Notes: generated from the sequence alone by a model not told the origin. 64,000 nucleotides of DNA from Candidatus Zixiibacteriota bacterium (GCA_040752815.1 JBFMGC010000005.1:46389-110388); one strand, 5' to 3'; positions 17,815-27,321 are shown, numbered from the stretch's first letter. A program made the numbers and translations.

Positions 17815-20409
17815 CTACAGGCAGTCGGGCAGGCCGAGCGAGAATCCCGTTATGAACAGATAATCGATCAGATTGGTGATATCGCCAATCGTAATATCGT
17901 CACAGGATGCAGCGCCTGGAGCCGATTGATTGATGTCCGCCTCCGGCAAACAGCCTATAACTCCCACACACGTCCCCGTGATGAACTTGGCATCGATAAG
18001 AGTCGTAACATCGCCGATTGTGGGCTCGTCCTCGCCGCTGCCGTTGGCATCGCCCACGTTGCCGACACAGCAACACGCATCGCCGACTCCGTTTCCGTCG
18101 AAGTCCTCCTGTCCGGCATTTGCCACCAGCGGGCAGTTGTCGGACACGTCCGCAACACCGTCGTTGTCGTCATCCGTATCGCAGGCATCCCCCTGGCCGT
18201 CGAGATCGGTATCGAGCTGGCTTGCATTCGCGGCCAGCGGGCAGTTGTCGGCGTCATCCGTAAACCCGTCGTTGTCGTCATCAGCGTCACAAGCGTCACC
18301 CTGGGGATCGCCGTCGTTGTTGGCCTGGCCGGGATTTACTACCAGCGGGCAATTGTCGGAACCGTCGGCGACTCCGTCGTTGTCGTCATCCGTATCGCAG
18401 ACATCGCCCTGGCCGTCGGTATCGGAATCGAGCTGATTGGCATTGGCCGCAAACGGACAGTTGTCGCCGGTATCAGGGACTCCATCATTGTCGTCGTCAG
18501 TGTCGCACGCGTCACCCTGAGAGTCGCCGTCGTTGTTGGCCTGGTTGCTGTTCGCGATCAGCGGACAATTGTCCGATGGGTCTTGAATCCCGTCACCGTC
18601 GTCATCCGGATCGCAGGCATTGCCCAGTGCATCGAGATCGGTGTTTAACTGATCAGGATTGGCCACGGTCGGGCAGTTATCGCATCCATCCGGTATCCCG
18701 TCGCCATCGGTGTGAGCGAAGTCGTTGAATCCCGGGCAGATATCGCATCCGTCTGGGGCGTTGTCGCCATCGGCATCGGCATTATCGTCGAATCCGGGGC
18801 ACAGGTCACACACGTTGCCGGAACCGTCGCCGTCGGCATCCTCCTGGCCGGCGTTTGCCTGCGCAGGGCAGTTGTCACAATCATCGGGGACACCGTCGTT
18901 GTCGGCATCCGAGGGCGATTGATCAGGATTATAGGTGTTAGGACAATTATCGCAAACGTCGCCAACACCGTCAGCATCCGCATCTTCCTGGCCGGGGTTG
19001 TTAATCTGGGAGCAGTTGTCGCTTCCGTTTGCCACCAGATCCCCGTCCACATCAGGGTCACACACGTCAGTAATGAGATCCCCGTCAAGATCATCAGCCG
19101 GACGGAATAAATAAGCCGCTCCGGCGTCATTACCTCCGGAATCCTCGAGCAGAGCGCCGACGATGACTTCAGCCCGACCATCACCGCTGGCGTCTCCCCC
19201 ACCGGCGACGGCGAACCCGAACCACTCCGTTGTATCCACACCGATAAACTCGAACAGCAGACTGCCCGTCTGGCCTGAGAAGATGCGGGCCAAACCCCGG
19301 TCGGCGACACCATCCTGGTTGTAACCGTAGCCACCGGCCAGGATGTCGTCGATTCCGTCACTGTTGACATCACCGGCCCTCGCCACCGAAACACCGAAAT
19401 AGTCCTGAACCCCAACGCCGTCGAACGTCCAGATGATCCCGCCGGTTTGTCCGGAGTACACATAGACCCGGCCTGCATCAGTAGCCGCAAAATCATGATT
19501 GCGCGCCCCCACGATCACGTCGTCATAGCCGTCGGCATTGATGTCACGAAGTCCCGCCACCGAGAAGCCGAATCCGTCAAACGTAGCCGCACCATTGAAT
19601 GTGTGCAACACCGTGGCGTCGGCGCCTGAGTATACGTACACCCGCCCGGTGCCTGCGTTATGGAAATAAGCGCCGACAATGAGATCGTCGAAGGTGTCGT
19701 TGTTGACATCGACCGCGCCCGAGACGGCGTTACCCAACTGCGAGGCCGTTGCCGGGCCGGTGAATGTCCATATCAACGATCCCGTCGGCCCGGAGTAAAC
19801 ATACGCCCGGCCGGCCGCCGTTCCGCCGGCGCTGTTGCCGGTGGCGCCTACTATAACGTCCGGGTTGGAGTCGCCGTTTACATCACCGGCGTACGCGACC
19901 GAAAACCCGAAATGATCATTGGCAGCTTGTCCGTTTAGGGAATACAGTAGCGTCCAGTTCTGCCCTGAATAGACGTACGCCCTTCCCGCGCCGGACGCGA
20001 CGGCATCGTTGTCCGGCGCTCCGATCAGCAGATCGTCATACCCGTCGCCATCGACATCGCCCGCGGTCGACACCGCCGCCCCGAATTTGTCCAAGGCAGC
20101 GGCTCCCAGCAGATGACGAAGTAATCGGCCGGTACGGCCTGAGTAAACGTAGACTTCACCGCTCTCGTTGTCGCCGGCAACCGGCGCACCGATTACGATG
20201 TCATCGTATCCGTCATTGTTGACATCGCCCGCAAATTGCACCGACGAACCGAAGTCCGCGAAGTTGTCTTCCCCGAAGAAGATGTACGTGGCGTAGTCAC
20301 AGGCTCCGTGGGCGCCCGACGGAACCGCTGCGGCCGCCAGGATCCCAACCAGCCCCAGAAGCCGGCTCCAACCGAAGCGCCCCGATCGCCGAAGTGCCGC
20401 TCGACACAT
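17815..20409 (-). CDS. Secreted FG-GAP / thrombospondin-3 / dockerin protein
   Basis: The 864-residue exported protein has a signal peptide (about 1-36, ending SGAHG). About seven FG-GAP repeats of integrin-alpha type (for example GDVNNDGYDDIVIGAP) follow to roughly residue 445. Next come about ten calcium-binding thrombospondin type 3 repeats (DNCP...N..Q.D.D.DG.GD.CD) to roughly 775. It ends in a dockerin-like tail (CCCVGNVGDANGSG, EPTIGDV, ITIGDITNLIDYLFI). It is likely a calcium-stabilised cell-surface or released protein. The ATG has AAAGGA 8 bases upstream. Two other genes in the window carry the same tail. Confidence 0.88.
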   Translation of the reverse strand: MCRAALRRSGRFGWSRLLGLVGILAAAAVPSGAHGACDYATYIFFGEDNFADFGSSVQFAGDVNNDGYDDIVIGAPVAGDNESGEVYVYSGRTGRLLRHLLGAAALDKFGAAVSTAGDVDGDGYDDLLIGAPDNDAVASGAGRAYVYSGQNWTLLYSLNGQAANDHFGFSVAYAGDVNGDSNPDVIVGATGNSAGGTAAGRAYVYSGPTGSLIWTFTGPATASQLGNAVSGAVDVNNDTFDDLIVGAYFHNAGTGRVYVYSGADATVLHTFNGAATFDGFGFSVAGLRDINADGYDDVIVGARNHDFAATDAGRVYVYSGQTGGIIWTFDGVGVQDYFGVSVARAGDVNSDGIDDILAGGYGYNQDGVADRGLARIFSGQTGSLLFEFIGVDTTEWFGFAVAGGGDASGDGRAEVIVGALLEDSGGNDAGAAYLFRPADDLDGDLITDVCDPDVDGDLVANGSDNCSQINNPGQEDADADGVGDVCDNCPNTYNPDQSPSDADNDGVPDDCDNCPAQANAGQEDADGDGSGNVCDLCPGFDDNADADGDNAPDGCDICPGFNDFAHTDGDGIPDGCDNCPTVANPDQLNTDLDALGNACDPDDDGDGIQDPSDNCPLIANSNQANNDGDSQGDACDTDDDNDGVPDTGDNCPFAANANQLDSDTDGQGDVCDTDDDNDGVADGSDNCPLVVNPGQANNDGDPQGDACDADDDNDGFTDDADNCPLAANASQLDTDLDGQGDACDTDDDNDGVADVSDNCPLVANAGQEDFDGNGVGDACCCVGNVGDANGSGEDEPTIGDVTTLIDAKFITGTCVGVIGCLPEADINQSAPGAASCDDITIGDITNLIDYLFITGFSLGLPDCL

Positions 20410-20610
20410 ATAACAGGTCCTTTCGTAGAATGAATCCTATAAGGGTCATCTGATCTCTTCAGCAAACGAGGTGATAGAGATGAGTATCGAAAGGTGTCGA
20501 TGGCTGCGTCTGCGAAAGGATGTCTGAGCAACCTGACGATACGCCGACACATTGACGGTGCCAGGCAGATGCCGTTGGATGATCCCTGTCAGCTATGTCG
20601 GACAGTGCGA

Positions 20611-20631
20611 TGATCACGAAGTACGTGATCA
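20611..20631. promoter_or_regulatory. Palindrome, candidate operator
   Basis: TGATCACG and CGTGATCA are perfect inverted arms around a 5-base AAGTA centre. The size and symmetry suit a dimeric regulator. It lies about 200 bases upstream of the FG-GAP gene. No regulator is linked to it in the window, so function is a guess. Confidence 0.35.
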
Positions 20632-20733
20632 CCTAATACGCGATAATATCGGTCTTTTTAGTCTCCGCGTCAAGTGAAAAAGAGCTTTGGCAGGCGCGCG
20701 CCAGGCCATCCGCCGTCGACCGTGCGAGAGTTA

Positions 20734-20757
20734 GAGCCCCGTCGAGCGACGGGGCTC
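20734..20757 (-). terminator. Hairpin after the thioredoxin-like gene
   Basis: GAGCCCCGTCG and CGACGGGGCTC pair perfectly around a 2-base centre. The hairpin lies about 20 bases beyond the stop codon of the minus-strand gene ending at 20776. The following bases are not U-rich, so termination may be incomplete. Confidence 0.6.
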
Positions 20758-20775
20758 ACGTTTAGATAGAAGAGA

Positions 20776-22212
20776 CTACAAACAGTTCGGCAGGCCCATG
20801 GTTGGGCCGGTGATAAACAGGTAGTCAATCAGAATCGTGATATCACCTATCGAGATATCTTCGCAAGTCGGATCACCGGCAGCCGACTGGTTGACATCCG
20901 CCTCGGCCACGCAACTCAGAATTCCGTCGCAAGAACCGGAGATGAACTTGGCGTCGATCATGGCAGTGACATCGCCAATAGTCGGTTCGTCCTCGCCTGA
21001 CTGGTTGGCGTCGCCGACCCTGCCCATACAGCAGGAGACCGTCACAGAAACCGGCGCCGACCAGGCGGTCTCTTCACCGAACGGATCCCTCACTTTGACT
21101 CTTACGCTGTAGCTCCCGAATTCGGCCCAGGAGTGCGAGGCTACAGCGGTGGCGCCGGAGTTGTACGGTCCGAGCCATCCGCTCATCTGACCGTCACCCC
21201 AGTCCCACTGGTAGAATATCATGTTTGCCTGGGGATCGGTTGCCTCGCAGGCAAAGGTCATAATCTGTTCAGGCGGGATGCGACCGCCGCCGAGAGCGAT
21301 CGCGGGAGTCGCCGGCGCGGTATTGGCAGGAACACCGTTGCCGATTGCCACGTGGACTCTTACTTGGTAATTGCCCAGCCAATCGATCGCAGTCAGCAAA
21401 TCGAGCGCGGGCACCGCTCGCTGGGCGCAGGCGACAATTTCCGGCTCATAGTATGGAACCAACGATGGACCCGGGGTGGGAAATCCGCCCATCATGTTTC
21501 TGTAGCCGCCGTCGAAAAAGCAGGTCGGCGTCGGTGTGACATACGACTGCTCCACCCAGGCATCGGCCACAGGATTCATGTCGCTCACCAGGGCGACGTA
21601 CAACATCGGATACAAACCTGATGATTTCAATTCGTGCAGCGCAGACCGCGCTGAAGGGCAATACCCTCACGAGGTTGCCGTAGACTCCTGAATAAAAACC
21701 GGATGGGTATAGGGTGGAGATGCCTGGCTGCGGCCCGGCACACCCGGAGTGGCGGCCGCGGCGGCGTCGGTGTACTTCGCCGAAAACCAGTACCCTTCCG
21801 GCGGACTGGCATCGGTGGGAACGCCCTGCGACCTGAACACCACTCCAATCGCCATGATGTTTTCCTCGAAGATTTCGGCAATGCTTGTGGTGGAGGCATC
21901 CCAGGTGCCGGTACGATAGACCACATCGCCGTCCAGCATGTTGATGTTGGATACCAGCGGAAAACTCAAAAAGCCGTACCGGTAGAAGTCGCCGTTGTAG
22001 TCAACCCACCGGGCCAGCGGCTCCACAAGGAAGACTCTCACGGTACCGGAGTAGGCGGCCTCGCCATCATCCGGAGCAGCCGGGAGGAATGCGCCTGGGG
22101 GCGGTTCACCGGGTTTCTCGGAACCGTCCAGACACACCTTCAATTCTCCCGCCGGCGCTACGGACAAAAGGACGAGGACCAAGCCAACGACAAGTAGGGA
22201 GTAACGTTGCAT
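20776..22212 (-). CDS. Exported thioredoxin-like candidate selenoprotein, dockerin tail
   Basis: Read through the in-frame TGA at 21667-21669, this is one 478-residue frame. It has a signal peptide (about 1-22), an N-terminal domain (25-165), a thioredoxin-like domain (about 172-295), a PKD domain (about 305-393) and a dockerin-like tail (394-478). The TGA is residue 182 in ESTATS-U-GYCPSA, the first position of a CxxC motif. Further on, TPTPT and FFDGG give the cis-proline loop of thioredoxins. A hairpin with a GGTCT loop follows the TGA. Selenocysteine insertion is the best explanation; a nonsense mutation would leave two pseudogene halves. The ATG at 22212 has AAAGGA 4 bases upstream. Confidence 0.75.
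21637..21669 (-). promoter_or_regulatory. Candidate bacterial SECIS element with its UGA
   Basis: On the minus strand the TGA (21667-21669) is followed after 19 bases by a hairpin with arms CAGCGC and GCGCTG around the loop GGTCT (21637-21653). The E. coli fdhF SECIS has the same GGUCU loop about 18 bases after its UGA, and SelB reads the G residues of that loop. Position, loop and stem all fit a bacterial selenocysteine insertion element. Confidence 0.72.
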
Positions 22213-22401
22213 GGGGTCCTTTCGTGTGCTCTCTGCGGAGTTGTACCTAACCTCTTGAATTAAGTGTTGATAATATACTTTTTTTGTCTCAAAATGCAAT
22301 ATTGATCATTATGACCGCGCCTGTATTCCGCGCGCCAGTTGCCAAAGTAAACCGCATGGCGTATCATCTCAGGTACATCCGAGTTCCGCTTGTCGGAGAA
22401 A

Positions 22402-24762
22402 ATGGGTGAGATCATGCTCGTGAAGTCACGCGCCATCGGGCCGGCCCTGATTGTGATCGTCGCCACTGCCGGTCTATATTTTGGCTGGAAGTTGTTCTGG
22501 TTCATGACCGACGACGCCATGATCGCGTTTCGCTACGTCAGCAACAGCGTCCTGGGGCATGGCTACGTATGGAACCCGCCCCCTTTTCTGCCGGTCGAGG
22601 GGTACACCAGCTTCCTCTGGGTGGCGCTGCTTGATGTTGTCTGGCGGCTATTCGGCGTTGAGCCCCCTGACATTGCCAATACCCTCTCTCTTGTTTTCTC
22701 GTTCGCAACCATTGTAGTAACTGCATGGTTTGGACTCCGGATGTCCCTCACTGACCGGCTTGAGAAATACCGGCTCGGTCTGATCGCCCTCGCGCTGGCG
22801 GGGATGCTGACCAATCGCACCTTTCTCGCCTGGACCAGTTCCGGACTCGAGACCGCTCTGTTCAATTTTCTGTTTCTACTCTGGATCGGCATGACTGTCA
22901 TTCCTCGGCGGCGCGGCACCGTCTGGATCCTCGGTATGACGCTTGTAGCAGCCCTGCTGCATCTGTCGCGGCCGGATGGACTCCTGATCCTGGTGAGCAC
23001 GCTTCTCCTGGTCGGGCACCGTCTTGCCGGCATAAAACAGGAAGGCAGGCTGCGATGGAAAACCGGCGCAAGCCTGTCCCCGCTTCTTATCCCATTCATC
23101 CACCTCGGATGGCGGCGACTCACCTACGGGGAGTGGCTGCCCAATACCTACTATGCGAAGTATACGGCGCCGTGGCCCGAGGCCGGTATTCGGTACCTTG
23201 CGTCGTTCGTGCTGGAATTCGGCCTCTGGTTGTGGCTGGCGCTTCTGGTCTGGCTTGGCATTCTCTGGATGAAGAAGGAGGCGCCATCGGCTGCGCAATG
23301 GAGGACGAAGGCGCGCGCCTGGTTAAGCAGCACCGTGGCTGACCGCTCCGACTTCGGCACGCGCCGTCTGGCGCTTGTGATAGTGCTTGGCACGATCGCC
23401 GCGCATATAGCGTATTACACTCTGCTGGTCGGCGGGGATCACTTCGAATACCGGGTATTCAGCTACCTGGTACCATTGATCTTCCTGTCGTTCATCTGGA
23501 TGATCAACCGTTTGCTGGCCGATGCCTGGCTGGCCGGGTGCGTGCTGGCGCTTTTCCTCGCCGTCTCCTGGCCAATTCAGTGGGTTCACTGGCTCGTCAC
23601 CAAGGACTACACCGCCCGCGGCGAGACGTGGATCATGTTCATCCCGGTAGCCCCCGAGTTTCCCGCGCCGGTTCGCTGGTACGCCCAAACCTTTGACGAA
23701 CTCCAGTTCTGGCTGATCAAGCATCACGTGTGCATGCGGCACCAGGAACACAAAGTGTTTTACGAGTATTTCAAGGCGCGCTTTCCGGAACGCTCGCTCG
23801 CGTCTCCCCCGCTCGCCGGAGAGTTTCCCATCGCGGCCTTTCAGTCGGTGGGTGTACCGGGTTGGGTATTCCCCAAAGTCGCCATTATCGATGCCTTCGG
23901 GCTGAACGACTATGTTATCGCCCGCCATAAGGTAAAACCTCACAAGTTTCGCCTCATGGCCCACGACCGCTATCCTCCCAAAGCGTACCTCGAGTCCTTC
24001 TCCCTCAACTACGGGATGATGAGCGACGAAACTGCCGGTTTCTACCGACGCGAGTACGAGATAACCCCCGAGGATATTCGCGCCACCGAGCAGTACTGGA
24101 TAGACCGGGTCGTCCACGGGATTGAACGCCCGTTCTCTTACTCCATGCTGAATCGAATTGGGGAAAGTCTGGTTCGAACCGACGAGGCCGATAGTGCGAC
24201 CGTCTACCTTCGCCAGGCAATCGCACTGGAGCCGAACCAGGTGCGAGCATACGTCAACCTGGCGCGCTGTTTCGATCAGGAAGACCAGTTGGACTCAGTG
24301 CGGCACCACCTGCTCAAAGCCTACGAACTCGCCCCGGACGATCCGCTGGTGCTCACGCGACTCGGTAAGTCGTATGCCCTGACCGGATATGACAACTATG
24401 AATCTGACTCCGCCATGGCAACTGCGGCGCTCGAGCAAGCCGAGCGCCTGCTTCACAAGGCGCTCCGGATCGACACCACGCTCGCAGAGGCGTTGGTAGA
24501 GCTGGCCTCGATCGACTTGTTTCTCGATCGAATTGAAAGCTCGATCACGTACCTTCAGAAGCTGGAATCGCACGCCTCGCCCCAGCCGTCGGAAGTACAG
24601 GTACTGGCTTACCGCTATGCCTACAAACAGCACCGTGAGCTGGCGGTGCGGGCTTTTCGTCTGGCGATCCACCACGGCCTCGACCCGTCGATGGCGAGAA
24701 TTCTTGTAGATCTTTACCCGGAGCTTGCGGACACCACAGCGGCAGCGGGAGCGGTGCCATAG
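22402..24762 (+). CDS. GT-C membrane protein with C-terminal TPR repeats
   Basis: The protein has about 786 residues: about ten membrane spans in the first 400, a soluble region, then tetratricopeptide-type helices (about 590-780; for example ALEPNQVRAYVNLARCFD). The first loop contains TDDAMIAFRYV, then GHGYVWNPP and PVEGYTSFLWV, matching the DDA..FR and Y.NPLW pattern of the paralogue at 1759-3738. It should be an inner-membrane, lipid-sugar-dependent glycosyltransferase with a protein-binding tail. The ATG at 22402 follows GGAG closely; ATG 22414 after GGTGAG and an upstream TTG are alternatives. The substrate is unknown. Confidence 0.72.
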   Translation: MGEIMLVKSRAIGPALIVIVATAGLYFGWKLFWFMTDDAMIAFRYVSNSVLGHGYVWNPPPFLPVEGYTSFLWVALLDVVWRLFGVEPPDIANTLSLVFSFATIVVTAWFGLRMSLTDRLEKYRLGLIALALAGMLTNRTFLAWTSSGLETALFNFLFLLWIGMTVIPRRRGTVWILGMTLVAALLHLSRPDGLLILVSTLLLVGHRLAGIKQEGRLRWKTGASLSPLLIPFIHLGWRRLTYGEWLPNTYYAKYTAPWPEAGIRYLASFVLEFGLWLWLALLVWLGILWMKKEAPSAAQWRTKARAWLSSTVADRSDFGTRRLALVIVLGTIAAHIAYYTLLVGGDHFEYRVFSYLVPLIFLSFIWMINRLLADAWLAGCVLALFLAVSWPIQWVHWLVTKDYTARGETWIMFIPVAPEFPAPVRWYAQTFDELQFWLIKHHVCMRHQEHKVFYEYFKARFPERSLASPPLAGEFPIAAFQSVGVPGWVFPKVAIIDAFGLNDYVIARHKVKPHKFRLMAHDRYPPKAYLESFSLNYGMMSDETAGFYRREYEITPEDIRATEQYWIDRVVHGIERPFSYSMLNRIGESLVRTDEADSATVYLRQAIALEPNQVRAYVNLARCFDQEDQLDSVRHHLLKAYELAPDDPLVLTRLGKSYALTGYDNYESDSAMATAALEQAERLLHKALRIDTTLAEALVELASIDLFLDRIESSITYLQKLESHASPQPSEVQVLAYRYAYKQHRELAVRAFRLAIHHGLDPSMARILVDLYPELADTTAAAGAVP

Positions 24763-24857
24763 TCTCCACCAGATCCAGCTGACCCCGAAGAAGACACCGG
24801 GCGGGCCGGTCGGCCCACCCGGATGGGAAGGAGAAATATGCGATGGGGGATCAGCCC

Positions 24858-25757
24858 CTACCGCGTTTGCAATTGGTGCTCGATCGGTATCGAGTGCGCC
24901 GCCTGGCCGTCCATGGTCTTGGTAATGCCGTGTGAATACTCAGCGATAATGCCGTAATCCTGCCAGTGGGTGGTGGCGCTGACTATCGCCTTGGCGAGTT
25001 TCTCCTGATCGGCCGACTTATCCGAGGACTTGAATATCCCCGAACCGACAAAGACCGCCTCCGCTCCCAGGTGCATGCACAGCGCCGCATCGGCCGGAGT
25101 AGCGATCCCGCCGGCCGCAAAATTCGGCACTGGAAGTTTGCCCAGTTGGGCCACGACTTTAACCAGCTCGAGCGGCACCCGGTATTCCTTGGCGGCGCCG
25201 TAATGTTCTTCGGGCGACATAACGGTCAGAGCCTTCATCGCCGAGCCGATCTCACGCAGATGCTTGACGGCCTGCGACACGTCGCCCGTGCCCGCTTCGC
25301 CCTTGGTGCGAATCATCGCCGCACCTTCGGAAATGCGCCTCAGCGCCTCGCCCAGGTTGCGACAGCCACAGACGAACGGCACCTTGAAGGGCCACTTATC
25401 GACATGGTATTTTTCATCGGCCGGAGTAAGCACTTCGGACTCATCGATAAAGTCGATCTCAATCGCCTCGAGTACGCGCGCCTCAATGAAGTGGCCGATT
25501 CGGCACTTGGCCATAACCGGAATAGTGACGGCGCGCTTGATCGCCTCGATCACGTCGAGATTGGCCATACGAGCCACGCCACCCTGGGCGCGAATGTCCG
25601 AGGGCACCCGTTCGAGCGCCATCACGGCAACGGCGCCGGCCTGCTCGGCGATCGTCGCCTGCTCGGCGCATGTCACGTCCATGATCACGCCGCCCTTGAG
25701 CATCTCGGCGAGCCCGACTTTCACCTTGTGAGCCTTATCTTCAAACTGCTTCATCAT
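24858..25757 (-). CDS. pdxS: Pyridoxal 5'-phosphate synthase subunit PdxS
   Basis: PdxS makes PLP from ribose 5-phosphate, glyceraldehyde 3-phosphate and ammonia. The 299-residue protein is almost textbook: [14 protein letters not shown] with the catalytic lysine, [12 protein letters not shown], the MAKCRIGHF motif with the second lysine, [10 protein letters not shown], and the phosphate loop [13 protein letters not shown]. The glutaminase partner PdxT is not adjacent. Two ATGs lie next to each other and GGAGATGAG precedes them. PLP is used by two neighbouring enzymes in the window. Confidence 0.97.
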   Translation of the reverse strand: MMKQFEDKAHKVKVGLAEMLKGGVIMDVTCAEQATIAEQAGAVAVMALERVPSDIRAQGGVARMANLDVIEAIKRAVTIPVMAKCRIGHFIEARVLEAIEIDFIDESEVLTPADEKYHVDKWPFKVPFVCGCRNLGEALRRISEGAAMIRTKGEAGTGDVSQAVKHLREIGSAMKALTVMSPEEHYGAAKEYRVPLELVKVVAQLGKLPVPNFAAGGIATPADAALCMHLGAEAVFVGSGIFKSSDKSADQEKLAKAIVSATTHWQDYGIIAEYSHGITKTMDGQAAHSIPIEHQLQTR

Positions 25758-25790
25758 AGTCTCATCTCCTGCTTACGCAACCCAACTAAT

Positions 25791-25820
25791 AATATAACAC
25801 GCCGGGCATTAATCATACAA
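25791..25820 (-). promoter_or_regulatory. Candidate promoter of pdxS
   Basis: On the minus strand TTGTAT (25815-25820) and TATATT (25791-25796) are 18 bases apart, about 35 bases upstream of the pdxS start. Both boxes match consensus in four or five positions. Confidence 0.5.
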
Positions 25821-25872
25821 CGCCAAACCGTATTACGTCGACCCCGCCGGTCTGTTGTAACAGTTACAAAAA

Positions 25873-25898
25873 GGCGACCCGCCCGGAGGCGGGTCGCC
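25873..25898 (-). terminator. Rho-independent terminator of the Rrf2-family gene
   Basis: GGCGACCCGCC and GGCGGGTCGCC pair perfectly around a 4-base loop. The minus-strand product continues into TTTTTG. It lies 25 bases after the stop codon of the Rrf2-family gene and separates it from pdxS. Confidence 0.88.
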
Positions 25899-25922
25899 GG
25901 AAATCGTGACGACGGCAACCTC

Positions 25923-26333
25923 TTAGTGTACCGTCTTGCGATAACGCGAGAAGCTGTGCTTGGACAGCGCCTTTTTGAAGGTCTTCTCCTGGGTCGTCCA
26001 GAATTCGCGCATGGTGCAGTCGGAGGCCCGGTCGCACGGGCAGGCCTCGCCCTCAGTACACAAGTTAATATGCAGCGGACCCTCGATCGCCTCGATTACG
26101 TCGAGGAATGAAATATCCTTGGGGGCATTGGCCAGCCGATAGCCGCCGGTCACGCCCTGGAATGACACCAAAATACCACCCCGGGTAAGATCTTTGAGAA
26201 TCTTGGCGAGAAATTCACGAGGAATGGCCTCGGCTGCGGCGATCGAGTTGATCGAACCAAGTTTGCCTTTGGGCAGCGAGGACAGATGTTTTACCGCTCT
26301 GAGTGCGTAATCGGCCTTGCGTGATAGCTGCAT
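25923..26333 (-). CDS. Rrf2/IscR-family transcriptional regulator
   Basis: The 136-residue winged-helix protein starts MQLSRKADYALRAVKHL and has the wing segment GGILVSFQGVTGGYRLA. Cysteines in CTEGEACPCDRASDC can hold an Fe-S cluster as in IscR or NsrR. It should sense cluster status or redox stress. It is transcribed divergently from an IscA-like/ferredoxin gene set, which is the expected target. AAGGAGA stands 6 bases before the ATG. Its N-terminal helix-turn-helix (LGSINSIAAAEAIPREFLAKI) is intact. Confidence 0.88.
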   Translation of the reverse strand: MQLSRKADYALRAVKHLSSLPKGKLGSINSIAAAEAIPREFLAKILKDLTRGGILVSFQGVTGGYRLANAPKDISFLDVIEAIEGPLHINLCTEGEACPCDRASDCTMREFWTTQEKTFKKALSKHSFSRYRKTVH

Positions 26334-26679
26334 GTGTATCTCCTTGTTCCAGTTTCAGCAATCCCAAACGACTTCGGTGGGGCGATAATGGCTATGTTGC
26401 CCCGCGCTTCCATCATAAGGTACGCGACAATACGAAAAAAGATTGGACAAGTCCATCAAAAAGTCATCTAAAATCTATCTTTTTCGCAACTTTGACCCTG
26501 TGGTCAATCAAAGAGCGGCCCCCCGTAACGGTCGGGACCGGTTGCTACAACCGGAGAGAATCCGCTGCGCCACAACGAGTTATAATATGCGAACAATTCC
26601 GCGCCTGAGTGTGTTAGACGTTTTTGTACTGCGGGCAGACCGCAGAGCAAAGAGATGCTACTTGGAGAATGGAAGCAAG
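26334..26679. other. Divergent regulatory region, Rrf2 gene and IscA-like gene
   Basis: No gene is supported in these 346 bases. An open frame from 26443 joins the IscA-like gene but its first 79 codons have no homology-like features. The centre is AT-rich and holds the inverted repeat at 26444-26455; a further GGTTG/CAACC hairpin lies near 26540. Confidence 0.5.
26444..26455. promoter_or_regulatory. Candidate Rrf2-type operator
   Basis: TGGAC and GTCCA are inverted arms around AA in an AT-rich context, with A-rich flanks on the left and TCTAAAATC to the right. Its position between a cysteine-bearing Rrf2 regulator and Fe-S genes makes it the best candidate binding site. The arms are short, so chance is possible. 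Confidence 0.4.
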
Positions 26680-27039
26680 ATGTTGCAACAGAGCCAGATA
26701 AACACCACCGAGAATATCCTGACCATGACGCCATCGGCGGTTGTCGAGGCCAAGCGGCTCATGGCGCTCGAAGACAAACCCGGCTTGTTCCTCCGATTCG
26801 GAGTGACCACCGGCGGATGTTCCGGCTTTTCGTATTCGATGATGTTTGACGATCAGGCCTCCGATCTCGATCGCGAGTTTGAATTCGACGGTCTCAAGGT
26901 CCGTGTCGACCTCAAGGCACTCATGTACCTCAAGGGGAGCGTCGTAGACTACGAGAGCGGCCTGCTTGGGGGCGGATTCAAATTCTCCAATCCCAACGCC
27001 AAACGATCCTGCGGCTGCGGCTCGTCGTTTACCTGCTGA
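26680..27039 (+). CDS. IscA/HesB-type iron-sulfur cluster carrier
   Basis: The 119-residue A-type carrier has the three conserved cysteines: one in TTGGCSGFSYSM and two in SCGCGS near the end. It transfers Fe-S clusters to apoproteins. The ATG at 26680 fits the family N-terminus and has GGAAG upstream; the longer frame to the left is rejected. An extra cysteine follows at the C-terminus (SSFTC). It is the first of three genes apparently controlled with the divergent Rrf2 regulator. No IscS or IscU gene lies in the window. Confidence 0.9.
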   Translation: MLQQSQINTTENILTMTPSAVVEAKRLMALEDKPGLFLRFGVTTGGCSGFSYSMMFDDQASDLDREFEFDGLKVRVDLKALMYLKGSVVDYESGLLGGGFKFSNPNAKRSCGCGSSFTC

Positions 27040-27055
27040 TCGTATCCCGACATCG

Positions 27056-27310
27056 ATGGAATACAGCATCGTCCAGCCGGACCAATTCCTGCAATCCGAC
27101 ATGTTCCGCCAGGATGAATTTCTCGACGGAATCGGCCACCATGACTGGGAGCAGTATCGCGGTCGGAGAGTGCTGGTCCGCGGCTGCGGGGATGTCATCA
27201 CGCCGCCTTGGGCCTATATGGCGATCGCAGCCCGCCTGGTAGGAGTAGCCCGGTCAGTCAGGTACGGCAACGAGCACGATAACGTCGTGGTGTACCGAAG
27301 CGACCGATGA
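27056..27310 (+). CDS. Short DUF2480-like protein
   Basis: The 84-residue protein has the segment HDWEQYRGRRVLVRGCGD, then PPWAYMAIAARL. This resembles the core of DUF2480 proteins, which in Bacteroidetes-like bacteria lie next to Fe-S assembly genes and are usually about twice as long. A single conserved cysteine (GCGD) stands where a metal or cluster ligand might be. It starts 17 bases after the IscA-like gene and touches the ferredoxin gene. The role is unknown. Confidence 0.65.
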   Translation: MEYSIVQPDQFLQSDMFRQDEFLDGIGHHDWEQYRGRRVLVRGCGDVITPPWAYMAIAARLVGVARSVRYGNEHDNVVVYRSDR

Positions 27311-27321
27311 GGTCCCCCGCG

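Larger units (their letters stand above)
20410..20775. other. Intergenic region between two dockerin-tailed genes
   Basis: No coding sequence is supported here. It holds the terminator of the upstream minus-strand gene (20734-20757), a 21-base inverted repeat (20611-20631), and the leader of the FG-GAP gene with its Shine-Dalgarno near 20420. An AT-rich stretch at about 20632-20665 is the most promoter-like part. Confidence 0.5.

Noticed and set aside
17926-18648. Long plus-strand open frame rich in V/I repeats opposite the FG-GAP/TSP3 gene
   Set aside because: It is the complement of the thrombospondin type 3 repeats, whose biased codons keep the opposite strand open; it has no ribosome site and no domain.
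21446-21670. Frame-shifted reading across the TGA as an alternative join
   Set aside because: The coding sequence on both sides of the TGA is already in the same frame, so no frameshift is needed; this frame soon loses protein-like character.
26534-26560. CCGGTTG/CAACCGG hairpin considered as part of a tRNA
   Set aside because: No anticodon, acceptor or T-arm pattern can be formed around it.
26443-26679. N-terminal extension of the IscA-like gene
   Set aside because: The 79 extra codons include the probable operator and promoter region and no conserved residues; the family begins at the internal ATG 26680.
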